Shown here one piece after another: positions 1 to 8,267 of a stretch of 10,422 nt of DNA. The DNA is from Hyphomicrobiales bacterium (GTDB taxonomy: Bacteria; Pseudomonadota; Alphaproteobacteria; Rhodobacterales; Rhodobacteraceae): the NCBI GenBank assembly GCA_003558415.1, contig PWLT01000250.1:1-10422 (forward strand). The letters are read 5' to 3'. The notes beneath the pieces are model-generated. The model was not told the origin of the DNA and ran no database searches. It saw only the letters and a program-made list of their open reading frames with translations. Position numbers and translations under genes: made by a program. Every line of letters begins with the position of its first letter. Within the stretch, counting starts at the first letter, position 1.

Positions 1-446
1 AGTCCTTCGAGGTGCCCAAGCTCGACGATTACACCATCCCCTTCGGCAAGGCGCGTATCTGGCGCGAGGGGTCTGACGCGACCATCGTGAGCTTCGGCAT
101 CGGCATGACCTATGCGCTCGACGCAGCCGAGCGCCTCGCCGAAGACGGAATCGAGGCGGAGGTCATCGACCTGCGCACCCTGCGCCCGATGGATACCGAC
201 GCCATCCTCGCCTCGGTGCGCAAGACCAACCGCCTGGTCACCGTGGAGGAGGGCTTTCCTCAGAACTCGGTGGGCAGTTACATCACCTCGGTGGTGATGG
301 AGAACGCCTTCGACTGGCTGGATGCGCCGGTGATCAACCTCACCGGCAAGGACGTGCCCATGCCCTATGCCGCCAATCTCGAGAAGATGGCGCTGGTGAC
401 CACCGACGAGGTTGTCGAGGCGGTCCGCAAGGTAACCTATCGCTGA
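1..446 (+). CDS. pdhB: Pyruvate dehydrogenase E1 component, beta subunit (3' part)
   Basis: The 5' end lies outside the window; the reading frame is open from base 3, giving about 147 C-terminal residues that begin [10 protein letters not shown]. With the alpha subunit, E1 decarboxylates pyruvate using thiamine diphosphate and passes the acetyl group to the lipoyl arm of E2. What is visible is the end of the pyrimidine-binding domain and the transketolase C-terminal domain. The stretches [44 protein letters not shown] and [14 protein letters not shown] are typical of E1-beta. The stop is TGA at 444-446. pdhC begins 11 bases later, so the two are clearly one operon. E1-beta of 2-oxoisovalerate dehydrogenase is similar, but the E2 downstream is of the pyruvate dehydrogenase type. 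Whether this protein carries the extra N-terminal lipoyl domain known in some alphaproteobacteria cannot be seen here. Confidence 0.95.
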   Translation, partial: SFEVPKLDDYTIPFGKARIWREGSDATIVSFGIGMTYALDAAERLAEDGIEAEVIDLRTLRPMDTDAILASVRKTNRLVTVEEGFPQNSVGSYITSVVMENAFDWLDAPVINLTGKDVPMPYAANLEKMALVTTDEVVEAVRKVTYR

Positions 447-457
447 GGGGGGACGCG

Positions 458-1792
458 ATGCCCACGGAAATCCTGATGCCCGCGCTCTCGCCCACCATGG
501 AGGAGGGCACGCTCGCGAAATGGCTGGTCAAGCAGGGCGACACGGTGAGCGCCGGCGATCTGCTCGCCGAGATCGAGACCGACAAGGCCACCATGGAGTT
601 CGAGGCCGTCGATGAGGGCACCATCGGCAAGCTGTTGATCGAGGAGGGAACCGAGGGCGTGAAGGTCAACACGCCCATCGCCGTTCTGCTCGAGGAGGGC
701 GAGAGCGCCGAGGATATCGGCAAGGCGAGCGCGGGAAAGAAGGCATCGCGGGGCAAGCCGGAGCCGGAGGTCGCGGCAGCGCCCGCGACCGACGCGGCCG
801 CCAAGGCGGCCCCCGAAGGGGGCCCCGCGAAGGCCGCCCCCCCTGCGCCGAAGACCGCTGAGGGCGGACGCATCTTCGCCTCCCCGCTCGCGCGCCGGAT
901 CGCCGCCGAGAAGGGCATCGACCTCGACGAGATCGAGGGGTCGGGCCCGCATGGGCGCATCGTCAAGGCCGATGTCGAGGCCGCACGCCCCTCGGAGGCG
1001 GCGAAGCCCGCAGCGGAGGCCGCCCCACCCGCCGCAAAGGCCCCGGCGCAGATGCCGGCCGGCCCCGCAGCCGATGTGGTGGCGAAGATGTTCGAGGGCC
1101 GCGAATTCGAGGAGGTCAAGCTCGACGGCATGCGCCGCACCGTCGCCGCCCGGTTGACCGAGGCCAAGCAGACCATCCCGCATTTCTACCTTCGCCGCGA
1201 CGTGGCACTTGATGCGCTGCTCGAATTCCGCGCCACGCTCAACCGCCAGCTCGAGCCGCGCGGGGTGAAGCTTTCGGTCAATGATTTCATCATCAAGGCC
1301 TGCGCGCTCGCGCTCCAGGAGGTGCCTGACGCCAACGCGGTCTGGGCGGGTGATCGCATCCTGCGGCTCAAGCCTTCGGATGTGGCCGTCGCCGTGGCGG
1401 TGGAGGGCGGGCTCTTCACGCCGGTGCTCAAGGACGCCCATCTCAAGTCGCTCTCGGCGCTCTCGGCCGAGATGAAGGACCTCGCCACGCGTGCCCGCGA
1501 TCGCAAGCTGGCGCCGCATGAATATGTCGGCGGCTCGATGGCGATCTCCAATCTGGGCATGTTCGGCATCGAGAATTTCGACGCCGTCATCAACCCCCCG
1601 CACGGCTCGATCCTCGCGGTCGGCGCCGGGGTGAAGAAACCCGTCATCGGTGACGATGGCGAGATTGCAGCCGCAACCATGATGTCGATGACGCTGTCCG
1701 TCGATCACCGGGTGATCGACGGCGCGCTGGGGGCGGAGTTCCTCAAGGCGGTGATCGGAAATCTGGAAAACCCGATGGTGATGCTGGCCTGA
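458..1792 (+). CDS. pdhC: Dihydrolipoamide acetyltransferase, pyruvate dehydrogenase E2
   Basis: This 444-residue protein is the core of the pyruvate dehydrogenase complex and transfers acetyl groups from lipoamide to CoA. Three domains are visible. A single lipoyl domain spans about residues 2-78, with the lipoylated lysine K43 in [10 protein letters not shown]. After an Ala/Pro/Lys-rich flexible linker, a peripheral-subunit-binding domain spans about 137-173 ([15 protein letters not shown], then [13 protein letters not shown]). A second Ala/Pro linker leads to the catalytic domain from about residue 217 to the end, with the active-site motif DHRVIDG (H417, D421). The start ATG follows a GGGGGGA ribosome binding site and lies 11 bases after pdhB. 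No lipoamide dehydrogenase (E3) gene follows directly; paaX does. The length and single lipoyl domain fit alphaproteobacterial E2 proteins. Confidence 0.96.
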   Translation: MPTEILMPALSPTMEEGTLAKWLVKQGDTVSAGDLLAEIETDKATMEFEAVDEGTIGKLLIEEGTEGVKVNTPIAVLLEEGESAEDIGKASAGKKASRGKPEPEVAAAPATDAAAKAAPEGGPAKAAPPAPKTAEGGRIFASPLARRIAAEKGIDLDEIEGSGPHGRIVKADVEAARPSEAAKPAAEAAPPAAKAPAQMPAGPAADVVAKMFEGREFEEVKLDGMRRTVAARLTEAKQTIPHFYLRRDVALDALLEFRATLNRQLEPRGVKLSVNDFIIKACALALQEVPDANAVWAGDRILRLKPSDVAVAVAVEGGLFTPVLKDAHLKSLSALSAEMKDLATRARDRKLAPHEYVGGSMAISNLGMFGIENFDAVINPPHGSILAVGAGVKKPVIGDDGEIAAATMMSMTLSVDHRVIDGALGAEFLKAVIGNLENPMVMLA

Positions 1793-1823
1793 GGCCCGCG
1801 CACGGTCTGAGCCAGCCCTTCGG

Positions 1824-1850
1824 CGCGCGCTGCTGAGCGCGCAGCGCGCG
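1824..1850 (+). terminator. GC-only stem-loop after pdhC
   Basis: The sequence contains a perfect 10-bp stem, CGCGCGCTGC (1824-1833) and GCAGCGCGCG (1841-1850), around a 7-base loop, starting 32 bases after the pdhC stop. Two flanking G-T pairs could extend it. Only TT follows the stem, so it lacks a proper U-tract. Its position supports a role in ending or attenuating the pdh transcript before paaX, but efficient intrinsic termination is not assured. Confidence 0.45.
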
Positions 1851-1976
1851 TTCTGATGCCGTCGGGGCGGCGAGGCCCGTCTGCCGCCTCCCTCGGGGGC
1901 TTGCAAACCAGGTCTGTGGCGGTGCTTATGTCGGCCGCGGCGGGGCGAACCGCCGCGCGGGCAGGGGGATGCATGG

Positions 1977-2876
1977 ATGCAGCCTGAACAGCACCTCCGC
2001 GACACGCTCGCGCAGCGCCCCCAGAAGGCAGGCGCCTTCATCGTCACGCTTTACGGCGATGTCGTCGTACCGCGCGGCGGCGAGGTCTGGATCGGCAACA
2101 TCATCGAGATCTGCGCCGAGATCGGCATCAATGAAAGCCTCGTGCGCACCTCGGTGTCGCGGCTCGTCGCCGCGGGGCGGCTGCGGGGCACGCGCACCGG
2201 GCGGCGCAGCTTCTACCGGCTTACCGAGGCCGCGCAGTCCGAGTTCGCGCGCGCTGCGGAGGTTCTTTTCGCCCCGCCGGGGCCGTGCGAGGAAAGGGGC
2301 TGGCGCATTGTCTGGCTCCCCCCGACGGCCCCGCCCGAGGCCATGCAGGGGCTGCGCGAGTCCGGATTCGGCCGGCTGGGCGCGCGTCTGGCCATCGCGC
2401 CGGAACCGGTGAGCCGACGCGGAGGTGCCAGCGATGCTGATTTCGGGGGGCTGAGTTTTCGCACCGATAATGGCTGCGCTGCTGATCCCGACATGCTGCG
2501 CGTCCTGGCGGCCGAGTGCTGGCCGCTCGACCGGCTGGCATGCGCCTATGAGGATTTCATCGAACGCTTCGCACCGCTCGCCGCACTAACGGAGGCGCAG
2601 ATGGCGCAGCTTGGGGGGCGGCTGTGCCTGATCGCGCGCCTCGTGCTGGTCAACGAATTTCGCCATGTGGCGCTGTCCGACCCGGACCTGCCCGATGCCG
2701 CGCGCCCGAGCGATTGGCCCGCAGATGCGGCGCGACGGCTCTATGCGCGGCTCTATTGCCGCCTCTCGGGCGCGGCCGATTCGCATGTTGCGGGGCATTT
2801 CATCGATGCGCAGGGCAAGCTGCGTGATCGGTACGGCACGGTTGCGGCGCGCATCGACGCGCTCTCACGCTACTGA
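1977..2876 (+). CDS. paaX: PaaX-family transcriptional repressor of phenylacetate catabolism
   Basis: PaaX proteins repress paa operons and are released by phenylacetyl-CoA. This 299-residue protein has the family layout. The N-terminal winged helix-turn-helix spans about residues 18-82, with the diagnostic run FIVTLYGDVVVPRGGEVWIG and then INESLVRTSVSRLVAAGRL as the probable recognition region. A central domain follows (GWRIVWLPP near 108-116, FGRLGARLAIAP near 131-142). The C-terminal PaaX domain has DPDLPDAARPSDWPADAARRLY around 235-256. The ATG at 1977 is preceded by a purine-rich GCAGGGGGA at suitable spacing; earlier ATGs at 1969 and 1973 are in other frames. The gene follows pdhC after 184 bases, converges on carA, and lies about 3.1 kb from the paa operon. 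A target in the paa promoter is inferred. The gap upstream holds no obvious autoregulatory operator. Confidence 0.9.
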   Translation: MQPEQHLRDTLAQRPQKAGAFIVTLYGDVVVPRGGEVWIGNIIEICAEIGINESLVRTSVSRLVAAGRLRGTRTGRRSFYRLTEAAQSEFARAAEVLFAPPGPCEERGWRIVWLPPTAPPEAMQGLRESGFGRLGARLAIAPEPVSRRGGASDADFGGLSFRTDNGCAADPDMLRVLAAECWPLDRLACAYEDFIERFAPLAALTEAQMAQLGGRLCLIARLVLVNEFRHVALSDPDLPDAARPSDWPADAARRLYARLYCRLSGAADSHVAGHFIDAQGKLRDRYGTVAARIDALSRY

Positions 2877-2901
2877 GTGCGCCTTGATGCGAAACCAAGA
2901 A

Positions 2902-2923
2902 ACGCGCCCTGGCCGGGGCGTGT
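2902..2923 (-). terminator. Probable intrinsic terminator (carA side, possibly bidirectional)
   Basis: Bases 2902-2909 and 2916-2923 form an 8-bp stem (one G-T pair) around the 6-base loop TGGCCG. Read on the - strand, the stem is followed by TTTCTTGGTTTC, a moderate U-tract, so it would work best for transcripts coming from carA, although it lies about 185 bases past the carA stop. It sits 25 bases after the paaX stop on the + strand, where no U-tract follows. Confidence 0.45.
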
Positions 2924-2944
2924 CTCGATCCACCGGTTTCACCC

Positions 2945-2964
2945 CGCCCGCCCCCAGGCGGGCG
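2945..2964. terminator. 8-bp GC stem-loop in the convergent gap
   Basis: CGCCCGCC (2945-2952) and GGCGGGCG (2957-2964) form a perfect 8-bp stem around the tetraloop CCCA. Neither strand has a T-tract after it, so it may be a transcription pause, a Rho-assisted end or a 3' stabilising hairpin for paaX mRNA. The fold is plain in the sequence; the function is inferred. Confidence 0.35.
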
Positions 2965-3106
2965 CATTCGCGCCCACCTCGGGCGGTCGCATGCCCTCTG
3001 GTCAGAGCTGTATGAGTCCGATTCAACGCAACACGCCCGAATGCGCCATCGGGCCGCCCTTGGGCCATGCAGAGGCCAGATGGCAGGCCAAACGCCGCCG
3101 CGCAAC

Positions 3107-4273
<1,167 letters not shown>

Positions 4274-4350
4274 CTCGGAACTCCGGGGGATGGGGCGGGT
4301 CGGCGCGGAGATTATGGGCGCGACCGCGCGGCTTCAAGGCGGTGCGATCC

Positions 4351-4388
4351 TTGGCAAATATAGTAAAATCAAATACTTGAGTTTAAAT
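4351..4388. promoter_or_regulatory. AT-rich divergent promoter island between carA and the YqeY gene
   Basis: The 181-base gap between two divergent starts is GC-rich except for this roughly 38-base island. On the - strand TATATT (4362-4357) is a plausible -10 for carA, giving a leader of about 75 bases; no good -35 is visible 17 bases upstream. On the + strand TTGGCA (4351-4356) with TACTTG 17 bases further on, or TTGAGT at 4377, are weak candidates for the YqeY gene. Assignment rests on position and base composition; no operator or attenuator is recognised. Confidence 0.45.
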
Positions 4389-4454
4389 CGCGCGGTTGTG
4401 CCCTCGCGCCTTGCGCGTTAGGCTCTGCGTTCAAGGAGCCAGGGGTGCGATCGG

Positions 4455-4916
4455 ATGGGGTTACAGGACAGGATCGCTGCGGCTTTGGGTGAGGCCGAGG
4501 AACAGGGCGAGACGACTCGATTGTCCATTCTCCGGCTGATCGAGGCGGCGATCCGCGATCATGAGATCGCCGTGCGCTCCGGCGCATCCGAGGAGGGCAT
4601 CGACGATGACGCGGTGCGGGCGATCCTGTCGCGCATGGCCGCCCAGCGCCGCGAGAGCGCGCGCGAATACGAACGCGCCGCTCGGCTCGAACAGGCCGAG
4701 CGCAAGATTGCCGAGGCCGAGGAGATCGAGGCCTTTCTGCCTCAGCAACTCTCCGAGAGGGAGATTGACGAGGCGATCTGTGCGGCCATAGCGGAGAAGG
4801 ATGCGCGCTCGATCCGCGATCTGGGGCATGTCATGGCATTGTTGAAATCGCGCCTGCCCGGACAGTTCGACGCCGCCGAACTGAAGGCTCGCGTACAGCA
4901 GAGACTGGAGAGTTAG
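4455..4916 (+). CDS. GatB/YqeY domain-containing protein
   Basis: This 153-residue cytosolic protein is highly charged and almost wholly helical in character. It matches the GatB/YqeY (Asn/Gln amidotransferase-related) family in length and motifs. MGLQDRIAAALGEAE opens it, TRLSILRLIEAAIRDHEI (about 21-38) is the family's conserved N-terminal helix pair, and AEEIEAFLPQQLSEREID (about 88-105) is the hallmark joint before the C-terminal domain shared with the tail of GatB. The stand-alone proteins are thought to be tRNA-binding or tRNA-amidation-related, but their exact role is not settled. The ATG at 4455 is preceded by AGGGG at about 9 bases and AGGAG further up. It is divergent from carA, and the membrane-protein gene follows 75 bases later on the same strand, so co-transcription is possible. 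Confidence 0.9.
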   Translation: MGLQDRIAAALGEAEEQGETTRLSILRLIEAAIRDHEIAVRSGASEEGIDDDAVRAILSRMAAQRRESAREYERAARLEQAERKIAEAEEIEAFLPQQLSEREIDEAICAAIAEKDARSIRDLGHVMALLKSRLPGQFDAAELKARVQQRLES

Positions 4917-4991
4917 GTCAAGGCACGGGCGCAGGTGTCCTGGGCCCCGCGCGCATGGTCCAGCCTTGTGACGAGCCGCGAGGAGGAGGCG

Positions 4992-5567
4992 ATGGCCGTG
5001 AAATCCGATCACAGCGCCGGCGGGGAGGCGGTCGACATGGACGCGGCCGAGCGCTGCATCCGCCGCAGTGGCCTGCTCGCCCTGGCCGTTACCCTGGTCG
5101 CGGCATTCGCGGCCTATCATCTGCTGCCGCTGTTCTGGAGCTTTCCGCAGGAACTGCCCGCGCGGCTGGCCTTTGCCGCGCAGGCATCGGCCTTCGTACT
5201 GGTCTGGGTTCTGGTCGGGGTGGGGATTGTCTCCACCTTGCGGCGCTTCTCGCCCGAGGATATCGGCGGATCGGCCTTCGGCCCGCCGAGCCAGCGTCTG
5301 GCGGTCCCGGTGGCGTTTTTGCAGAACACGCTTGAACAGGCGGTGCTGGCCGCGGGCATGTATCTGGCGCTGGCGAGCCTGCTGGCTGGGCCCTGGCTGT
5401 CGCTGATCGTGGTGGGGGTGGTTCTGTTCGGCATCGGGCGCGTGCTTTTCCTGCGCGGCTATGCGCGCGGGGTCTTTGGGCGCGCGTTTGGCATGACGCT
5501 GACCATGATGCCCACCTTGCTGGGCTATCTGCTGGTGATCGCGCTGGTGATCGGACGGATCATCTGA
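4992..5567 (+). CDS. MAPEG-family integral membrane protein
   Basis: A 191-residue inner-membrane protein that fits the MAPEG fold (membrane-associated eicosanoid/glutathione metabolism family). After a hydrophilic N-terminus of about 25 residues, hydrophobic segments lie near 27-47, 65-83, 114-132, 134-153 and 168-189. The conserved core is NTLEQAVLAAGMYLAL (112-127), then GIGRVLFLRGYARGVFGRAFG (147-167), a typical MAPEG signature with the Asn/Glu and Arg-rich loop residues. Bacterial members are often annotated as glutathione-linked, but no substrate can be read from the sequence. I chose ATG 4992 because AGGAGG sits 5 bases upstream; an in-frame ATG at 4935 would add 19 residues without a good ribosome binding site. 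Its last bases overlap the convergent small gene by 8 bp. Confidence 0.82.
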   Translation: MAVKSDHSAGGEAVDMDAAERCIRRSGLLALAVTLVAAFAAYHLLPLFWSFPQELPARLAFAAQASAFVLVWVLVGVGIVSTLRRFSPEDIGGSAFGPPSQRLAVPVAFLQNTLEQAVLAAGMYLALASLLAGPWLSLIVVGVVLFGIGRVLFLRGYARGVFGRAFGMTLTMMPTLLGYLLVIALVIGRII

Positions 5568-5700
5568 GCCGCGGGGGTGGCGGCGCGGCGGCGCGCGGCG
5601 GCTCTTCGGCGGCCATCGAGGGCGCATCCGTCGGGTCCTCCGCCGAGAGGTATCGCGCGAGCGCGAAACCGATCAGCGCGCCCAGGATGAGTTTGCGCAT
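5560..5700 (-). CDS. Small membrane-anchored protein with Ala/Pro-rich tail (hypothetical)
   Basis: A 46-residue frame with a near-perfect Shine-Dalgarno, AAGGAGGA (5711-5704), before a tandem ATGATG. The second ATG (5700) has better spacing and gives MRKLILGALIGFALARYL, a short basic N-terminus followed by a hydrophobic helix (about 4-18). An acidic stretch EDPTDAP and an Ala/Pro tail ending AAAPPPPRLR complete it. This looks like a single-pass inner-membrane protein or an uncleaved signal anchor; there is no lipobox. Its stop codon overlaps the end of the MAPEG gene by 8 bp, tail to tail. A longer frame from 5796 has no ribosome binding site to support it. I do not recognise the family. Being real is argued mainly by the ribosome binding site and the membrane segment. 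Confidence 0.5.
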   Translation of the reverse strand: MRKLILGALIGFALARYLSAEDPTDAPSMAAEEPPRAAAPPPPRLR

Positions 5701-5893
5701 CATTCCTCCTTCAGGCTCTCGCAGTCTCCGGACCGGAGCGAAGATGCCCTCCATGCCCGCCGGTTTGATGTCGCCATCGCGGCGGGAGTTGGGCATCCGG
5801 GCCGGGCGGGGGCGTCCCCGTTGCTGGCGCGCCGGGGCCCGTGAATCGTATCGACCGCAATAGGCTCCGGGTGGCGCGCGGAAGATCGCATCA

Positions 5894-5938
5894 AAACATC
5901 ACAGAATTGGAAATCAGTATTATTGATTTGTGATGTTT
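5894..5938. promoter_or_regulatory. Nested AT-rich inverted repeat upstream of the paa operon
   Basis: Outer arms AAACATCACA (5894-5903) and TGTGATGTTT (5929-5938) are perfect 10-bp inverted repeats separated by 25 bases. Inside them AAATCA (5911-5916) and TGATTT (5924-5929) form a second 6-bp inverted repeat with a 7-base spacer. The structure lies about 80-125 bases before the thiolase start. It could be a PaaX operator, since PaaX repressors bind widely spaced TGATT-type inverted repeats, or an activator site; that assignment is inference. A weak -35, TTGATT (5923-5928), falls within it, with TATCGG 17 bases on. Confidence 0.5.
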
Positions 5939-5951
5939 CATCTGATATCGG

Positions 5952-5971
5952 TTGACCGATCGGTCGGTTAA
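5952..5971. promoter_or_regulatory. TetR-type operator-like palindrome before the paa operon
   Basis: The 20-bp element reads TTGACCGATC then GGTCGGTTAA. Eight of ten base pairs are symmetric about 5961/5962. Within it GACCGATCGGTC (5954-5965) is a perfect 12-bp palindrome on a shifted centre. ACCGACCGGTCGGT-like palindromes are typical operators of TetR-family repressors of acyl-CoA and aromatic catabolism, including, to my recollection, PaaR of Burkholderia-type paa genes. It ends 48 bases before the thiolase ATG, so a bound repressor would probably cover the promoter or early leader. TTGACC (5952-5957) could also act as a -35 hexamer, though no good -10 follows. Confidence 0.6.
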
Positions 5972-6019
5972 TGGCCGTATGGGCGGCGCGAATTCCAAAT
6001 GGACAGGAGAGAGGGACCG

Positions 6020-7225
6020 ATGAGCGAGGCATTCATCTGCGATGCGGTGCGCACACCCATTGGCCGCTATGGCGGGGCGCTCGCCTCGGTGCGGGCCGAC
6101 GATCTGGCGGCGCTGCCGCTGGCATCGCTGATGGAGCGCAACGCCGGGGCGGACTGGGCGCAGCTTGACGACATCATCATGGGCTGCGCCAACCAGGCGG
6201 GCGAGGACAATCGCAACGTTGCGCGCATGGCCGGGCTGCTGGCGGGGCTGCCGGTCGAGGTTCCGGGCAGCACCGTCAACCGGCTCTGCGGATCGGGGAT
6301 GGATGCGGTCGGCATCGCCGCGCGCGGCATCCGCGCGGGCGACATGGATTTCGCCATCGCCGGCGGGGTCGAGAGCATGACCCGCGCGCCCTTCGTCATG
6401 CCCAAGGCCGAAGGTGCCTTTTCGCGTGCCAACGCGGTTTACGACACCACCATCGGCTGGCGCTTCGTCAACCCGAAGATCAAGGCGCGATACGGCATCG
6501 ATTCGATGCCCGAGACCGCCGACAATGTCGCCGTCGATTTCAATGTCTCGCGCGCCGATCAGGACGCGTTCGCGGCGCGCAGTCAGGCGCGCTGGGCCGC
6601 CGCGCAGGAGGCCGGGCGCTTCGCCGAGGAACTGGTGCCCGTCGAGGTGCCACAGCGCCGGGGCGAGCCGCTCGTGGTCGATCGCGACGAGCATCCGCGG
6701 CCGGGTACCACCGCGGAGAAGCTCGCCGGGCTCAAGGGCATCAATGGCCCCGATCTGAGCGTGACGGCGGGCAATGCCTCGGGCGTCAATGACGGGTCGG
6801 CGGGGCTGCTGCTGGCCAGTGAGGCGGCGGCGCAGCGCCACGGGCTGACGCCGCGCGCCCGCGTGCTGGCGATGTGTGCCGCCGGGGTCGAGCCGCGCAT
6901 CATGGGCGTCGGCCCCGCGCCCGCGGCGCGCAAGGCGCTGGCGCGCGCGGGGCTGACCATCGATCAGATGGATGTGATCGAGCTCAACGAGGCCTTCGCC
7001 GCGCAGGCGCTGGCGGTCACCCGAGACCTTGGACTTGCCGACGACGCACCCCATGTCAATCCCAATGGCGGGGCCATCGCGATGGGGCATCCGCTGGGCA
7101 TGAGCGGCGCGCGGCTGGTGACCACGGCCATGTGGGAGTTGCAGCGCAGCGGCGGGCGCTATGGCCTGTGCATGATGTGCATCGGAGTCGGTCAGGGCAT
7201 CGCCATGATCATCGAACGGGTCTGA
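6020..7225 (+). CDS. paaJ: 3-oxoadipyl-CoA / 3-oxo-5,6-dehydrosuberyl-CoA thiolase
   Basis: A 401-residue thiolase, the usual length. In the phenylacetate pathway it would cleave 3-oxo-5,6-dehydrosuberyl-CoA and 3-oxoadipyl-CoA with CoA, yielding acetyl-CoA and succinyl-CoA. Active-site residues are all present: the acyl-accepting C90 in [11 protein letters not shown], the NEAFAAQ motif (323-329), H357 in [11 protein letters not shown], and C387 in [22 protein letters not shown] (118-130) and [11 protein letters not shown] resemble 3-oxoadipyl-CoA thiolases. The ATG at 6020 has AGGAGA nine bases upstream; an ATG at 5999 in the same frame lacks this support. It opens the paa operon, with paaA 32 bases downstream, which supports the PaaJ role. 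By sequence alone it could equally be PcaF of the beta-ketoadipate pathway, and one enzyme may serve both. Confidence 0.88.
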   Translation: MSEAFICDAVRTPIGRYGGALASVRADDLAALPLASLMERNAGADWAQLDDIIMGCANQAGEDNRNVARMAGLLAGLPVEVPGSTVNRLCGSGMDAVGIAARGIRAGDMDFAIAGGVESMTRAPFVMPKAEGAFSRANAVYDTTIGWRFVNPKIKARYGIDSMPETADNVAVDFNVSRADQDAFAARSQARWAAAQEAGRFAEELVPVEVPQRRGEPLVVDRDEHPRPGTTAEKLAGLKGINGPDLSVTAGNASGVNDGSAGLLLASEAAAQRHGLTPRARVLAMCAAGVEPRIMGVGPAPAARKALARAGLTIDQMDVIELNEAFAAQALAVTRDLGLADDAPHVNPNGGAIAMGHPLGMSGARLVTTAMWELQRSGGRYGLCMMCIGVGQGIAMIIERV

Positions 7226-7257
7226 GGGACGCGCACGCATTTGGGGAGGAGGCTGTC

Positions 7258-8256
7258 ATGTACGCACAGATGGTGAAATCGACCGGGCAGGGGGTGACGC
7301 CCCGCGAGGAAATGACGCCCGAGGAACAGGCGTTTCAGGACCGGATCGACGCGGACGAGAAGATCGAGCCCAAGGACTGGATGCCGGAGGGTTATCGCAA
7401 GACGCTGATCCGTCAGATCAGTCAGCACGCCCATTCCGAGATTGTCGGTCAACTGCCCGAGGGCAACTGGATCACCCGTGCGCCGACGCTTGAGCGCAAG
7501 GCGATCCTGCTCGCGAAGGTGCAGGACGAGGCGGGCCACGGCCTCTATCTGTATTGCGCCGCCGAGACGTTGGGCATTTCGCGCGATCAGATGTACGAGC
7601 AGCTCCATTCCGGCAAGGCCAAGTATTCCTCCATCTTCAACTATCCGACCCTGACCTGGGCCGATATGGGTGCGGTCGGCTGGCTGGTCGACGGCGCCGC
7701 CATCATGAATCAGGTGCCGCTGCAGCGCACGAGTTTCGGCCCCTATTCGCGCGCCATGATCCGCATCTGCAAGGAAGAGAGCTTCCACCAGCGCCAAGGC
7801 TACGACATCATGATGAAGATGGCCTTCGGCACCGAGGCGCAGAAACGCATGGCGCAGGATGCGCTCAACCGCTTCTGGTATCCCTCGCTGATGATGTTCG
7901 GCCCCTCCGACAAGGACTCGGTGCATTCGGCGCAGTCGATGGCCTGGAAGATCAAGATCAACACCAATGACGAGCTGCGCCAGAAATTCGTCGACCAGAC
8001 CGTGCCGCAGGCCGAATATTTGGGCCTGACCATCCCCGACCCAGACCTGAAATGGAACGAGGAGAGCGGGCATTACGATTTCACGCAGCCCGACTGGAAC
8101 GAATTCTTCGAGGTGCTCAAGGGCAATGGCCCGTGCAACAAGGAACGGCTCGGCGCGCGGGTCATGGCCTGGGAGGAGGGCGCCTGGTTCCGCGAGGGGC
8201 TCAGCGCCCATGCCGAGAAGGCCGCCGCGCGGCGCGCAGCCGTGGCCGCCGAGTAA
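7258..8256 (+). CDS. paaA: 1,2-phenylacetyl-CoA epoxidase, catalytic subunit A
   Basis: PaaA is the di-iron oxygenase subunit that epoxidises the ring of phenylacetyl-CoA. The 332-residue protein has the ferritin-like four-helix pattern. Likely iron ligands are E61 in [15 protein letters not shown]91 and H94 in [11 protein letters not shown], and E174 and H177 in [10 protein letters not shown], two ExxH pairs spaced as expected. [19 protein letters not shown] and [15 protein letters not shown] are strong family signatures. The start is ATG 7258, after GGGGAGGAGG (7243-7252); the upstream part of the open frame overlaps the thiolase and is not coding. It is somewhat longer than the E. coli protein (about 309 residues), through a longer N-terminus and an Ala/Arg-rich C-terminal tail. 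paaB follows 11 bases after the stop. Confidence 0.97.
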   Translation: MYAQMVKSTGQGVTPREEMTPEEQAFQDRIDADEKIEPKDWMPEGYRKTLIRQISQHAHSEIVGQLPEGNWITRAPTLERKAILLAKVQDEAGHGLYLYCAAETLGISRDQMYEQLHSGKAKYSSIFNYPTLTWADMGAVGWLVDGAAIMNQVPLQRTSFGPYSRAMIRICKEESFHQRQGYDIMMKMAFGTEAQKRMAQDALNRFWYPSLMMFGPSDKDSVHSAQSMAWKIKINTNDELRQKFVDQTVPQAEYLGLTIPDPDLKWNEESGHYDFTQPDWNEFFEVLKGNGPCNKERLGARVMAWEEGAWFREGLSAHAEKAAARRAAVAAE

Positions 8257-8267
8257 GGGAGGACGCT

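Larger units (their letters stand above)
2877..3106. other. Convergent intergenic region between paaX and carA
   Basis: No protein gene is supported in these 230 bases. They hold two GC-rich hairpins (2902-2923 and 2945-2964) and, just outside the first, inverted 6-mers GAAACC (2891-2896) and GGTTTC (2935-2940). The region probably separates the converging transcripts of paaX and carA. A weak 5-bp hairpin (GCGCA/TGCGC, 3100-3115) overlaps the carA stop codon and is probably chance. Confidence 0.6.
5701..6019. other. Non-coding region between the small gene and the paa operon
   Basis: These 319 bases hold no gene that I can support. The left part (5712-5880) is GC-rich like coding DNA. It contains an odd palindrome, CTCCGG-A-CCGGAG (5726-5738), near the small gene's start, which could be an operator for it or chance. 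The right part (about 5890-5950) is sharply AT-rich and carries the inverted repeats listed separately, so promoters for the rightward paa operon, and perhaps for the leftward small gene, are expected here. Confidence 0.65.

Noticed and set aside
437..2047. 536-residue open frame on the - strand antisense to pdhC
   Set aside because: It lies opposite a clearly recognised E2 gene. Its Arg/Gly/His-rich, low-information protein is typical of antisense frames in GC-rich DNA, and it has no family motif.
4935..4991. Upstream start for the MAPEG protein adding 19 residues
   Set aside because: The added residues are hydrophilic and unlike the family, and the strong AGGAGG lies directly before ATG 4992 instead.
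5923..5936. FNR/FnrL-like site, half-site TTGAT
   Set aside because: Only one half of TTGAT-N4-ATCAA is present; the second half reads GATGT, so the match is partial and is better explained by the inverted repeats.
5999..6019. Upstream ATG for the thiolase adding 7 residues
   Set aside because: The AGGAGA ribosome binding site lies inside this extension and is correctly spaced for ATG 6020, where thiolase homology begins.
5891..7240. 449-residue - strand open frame opposite the thiolase
   Set aside because: Antisense to a complete thiolase, with an Arg/His/Ala-rich product lacking domains, and it would run through the promoter region.
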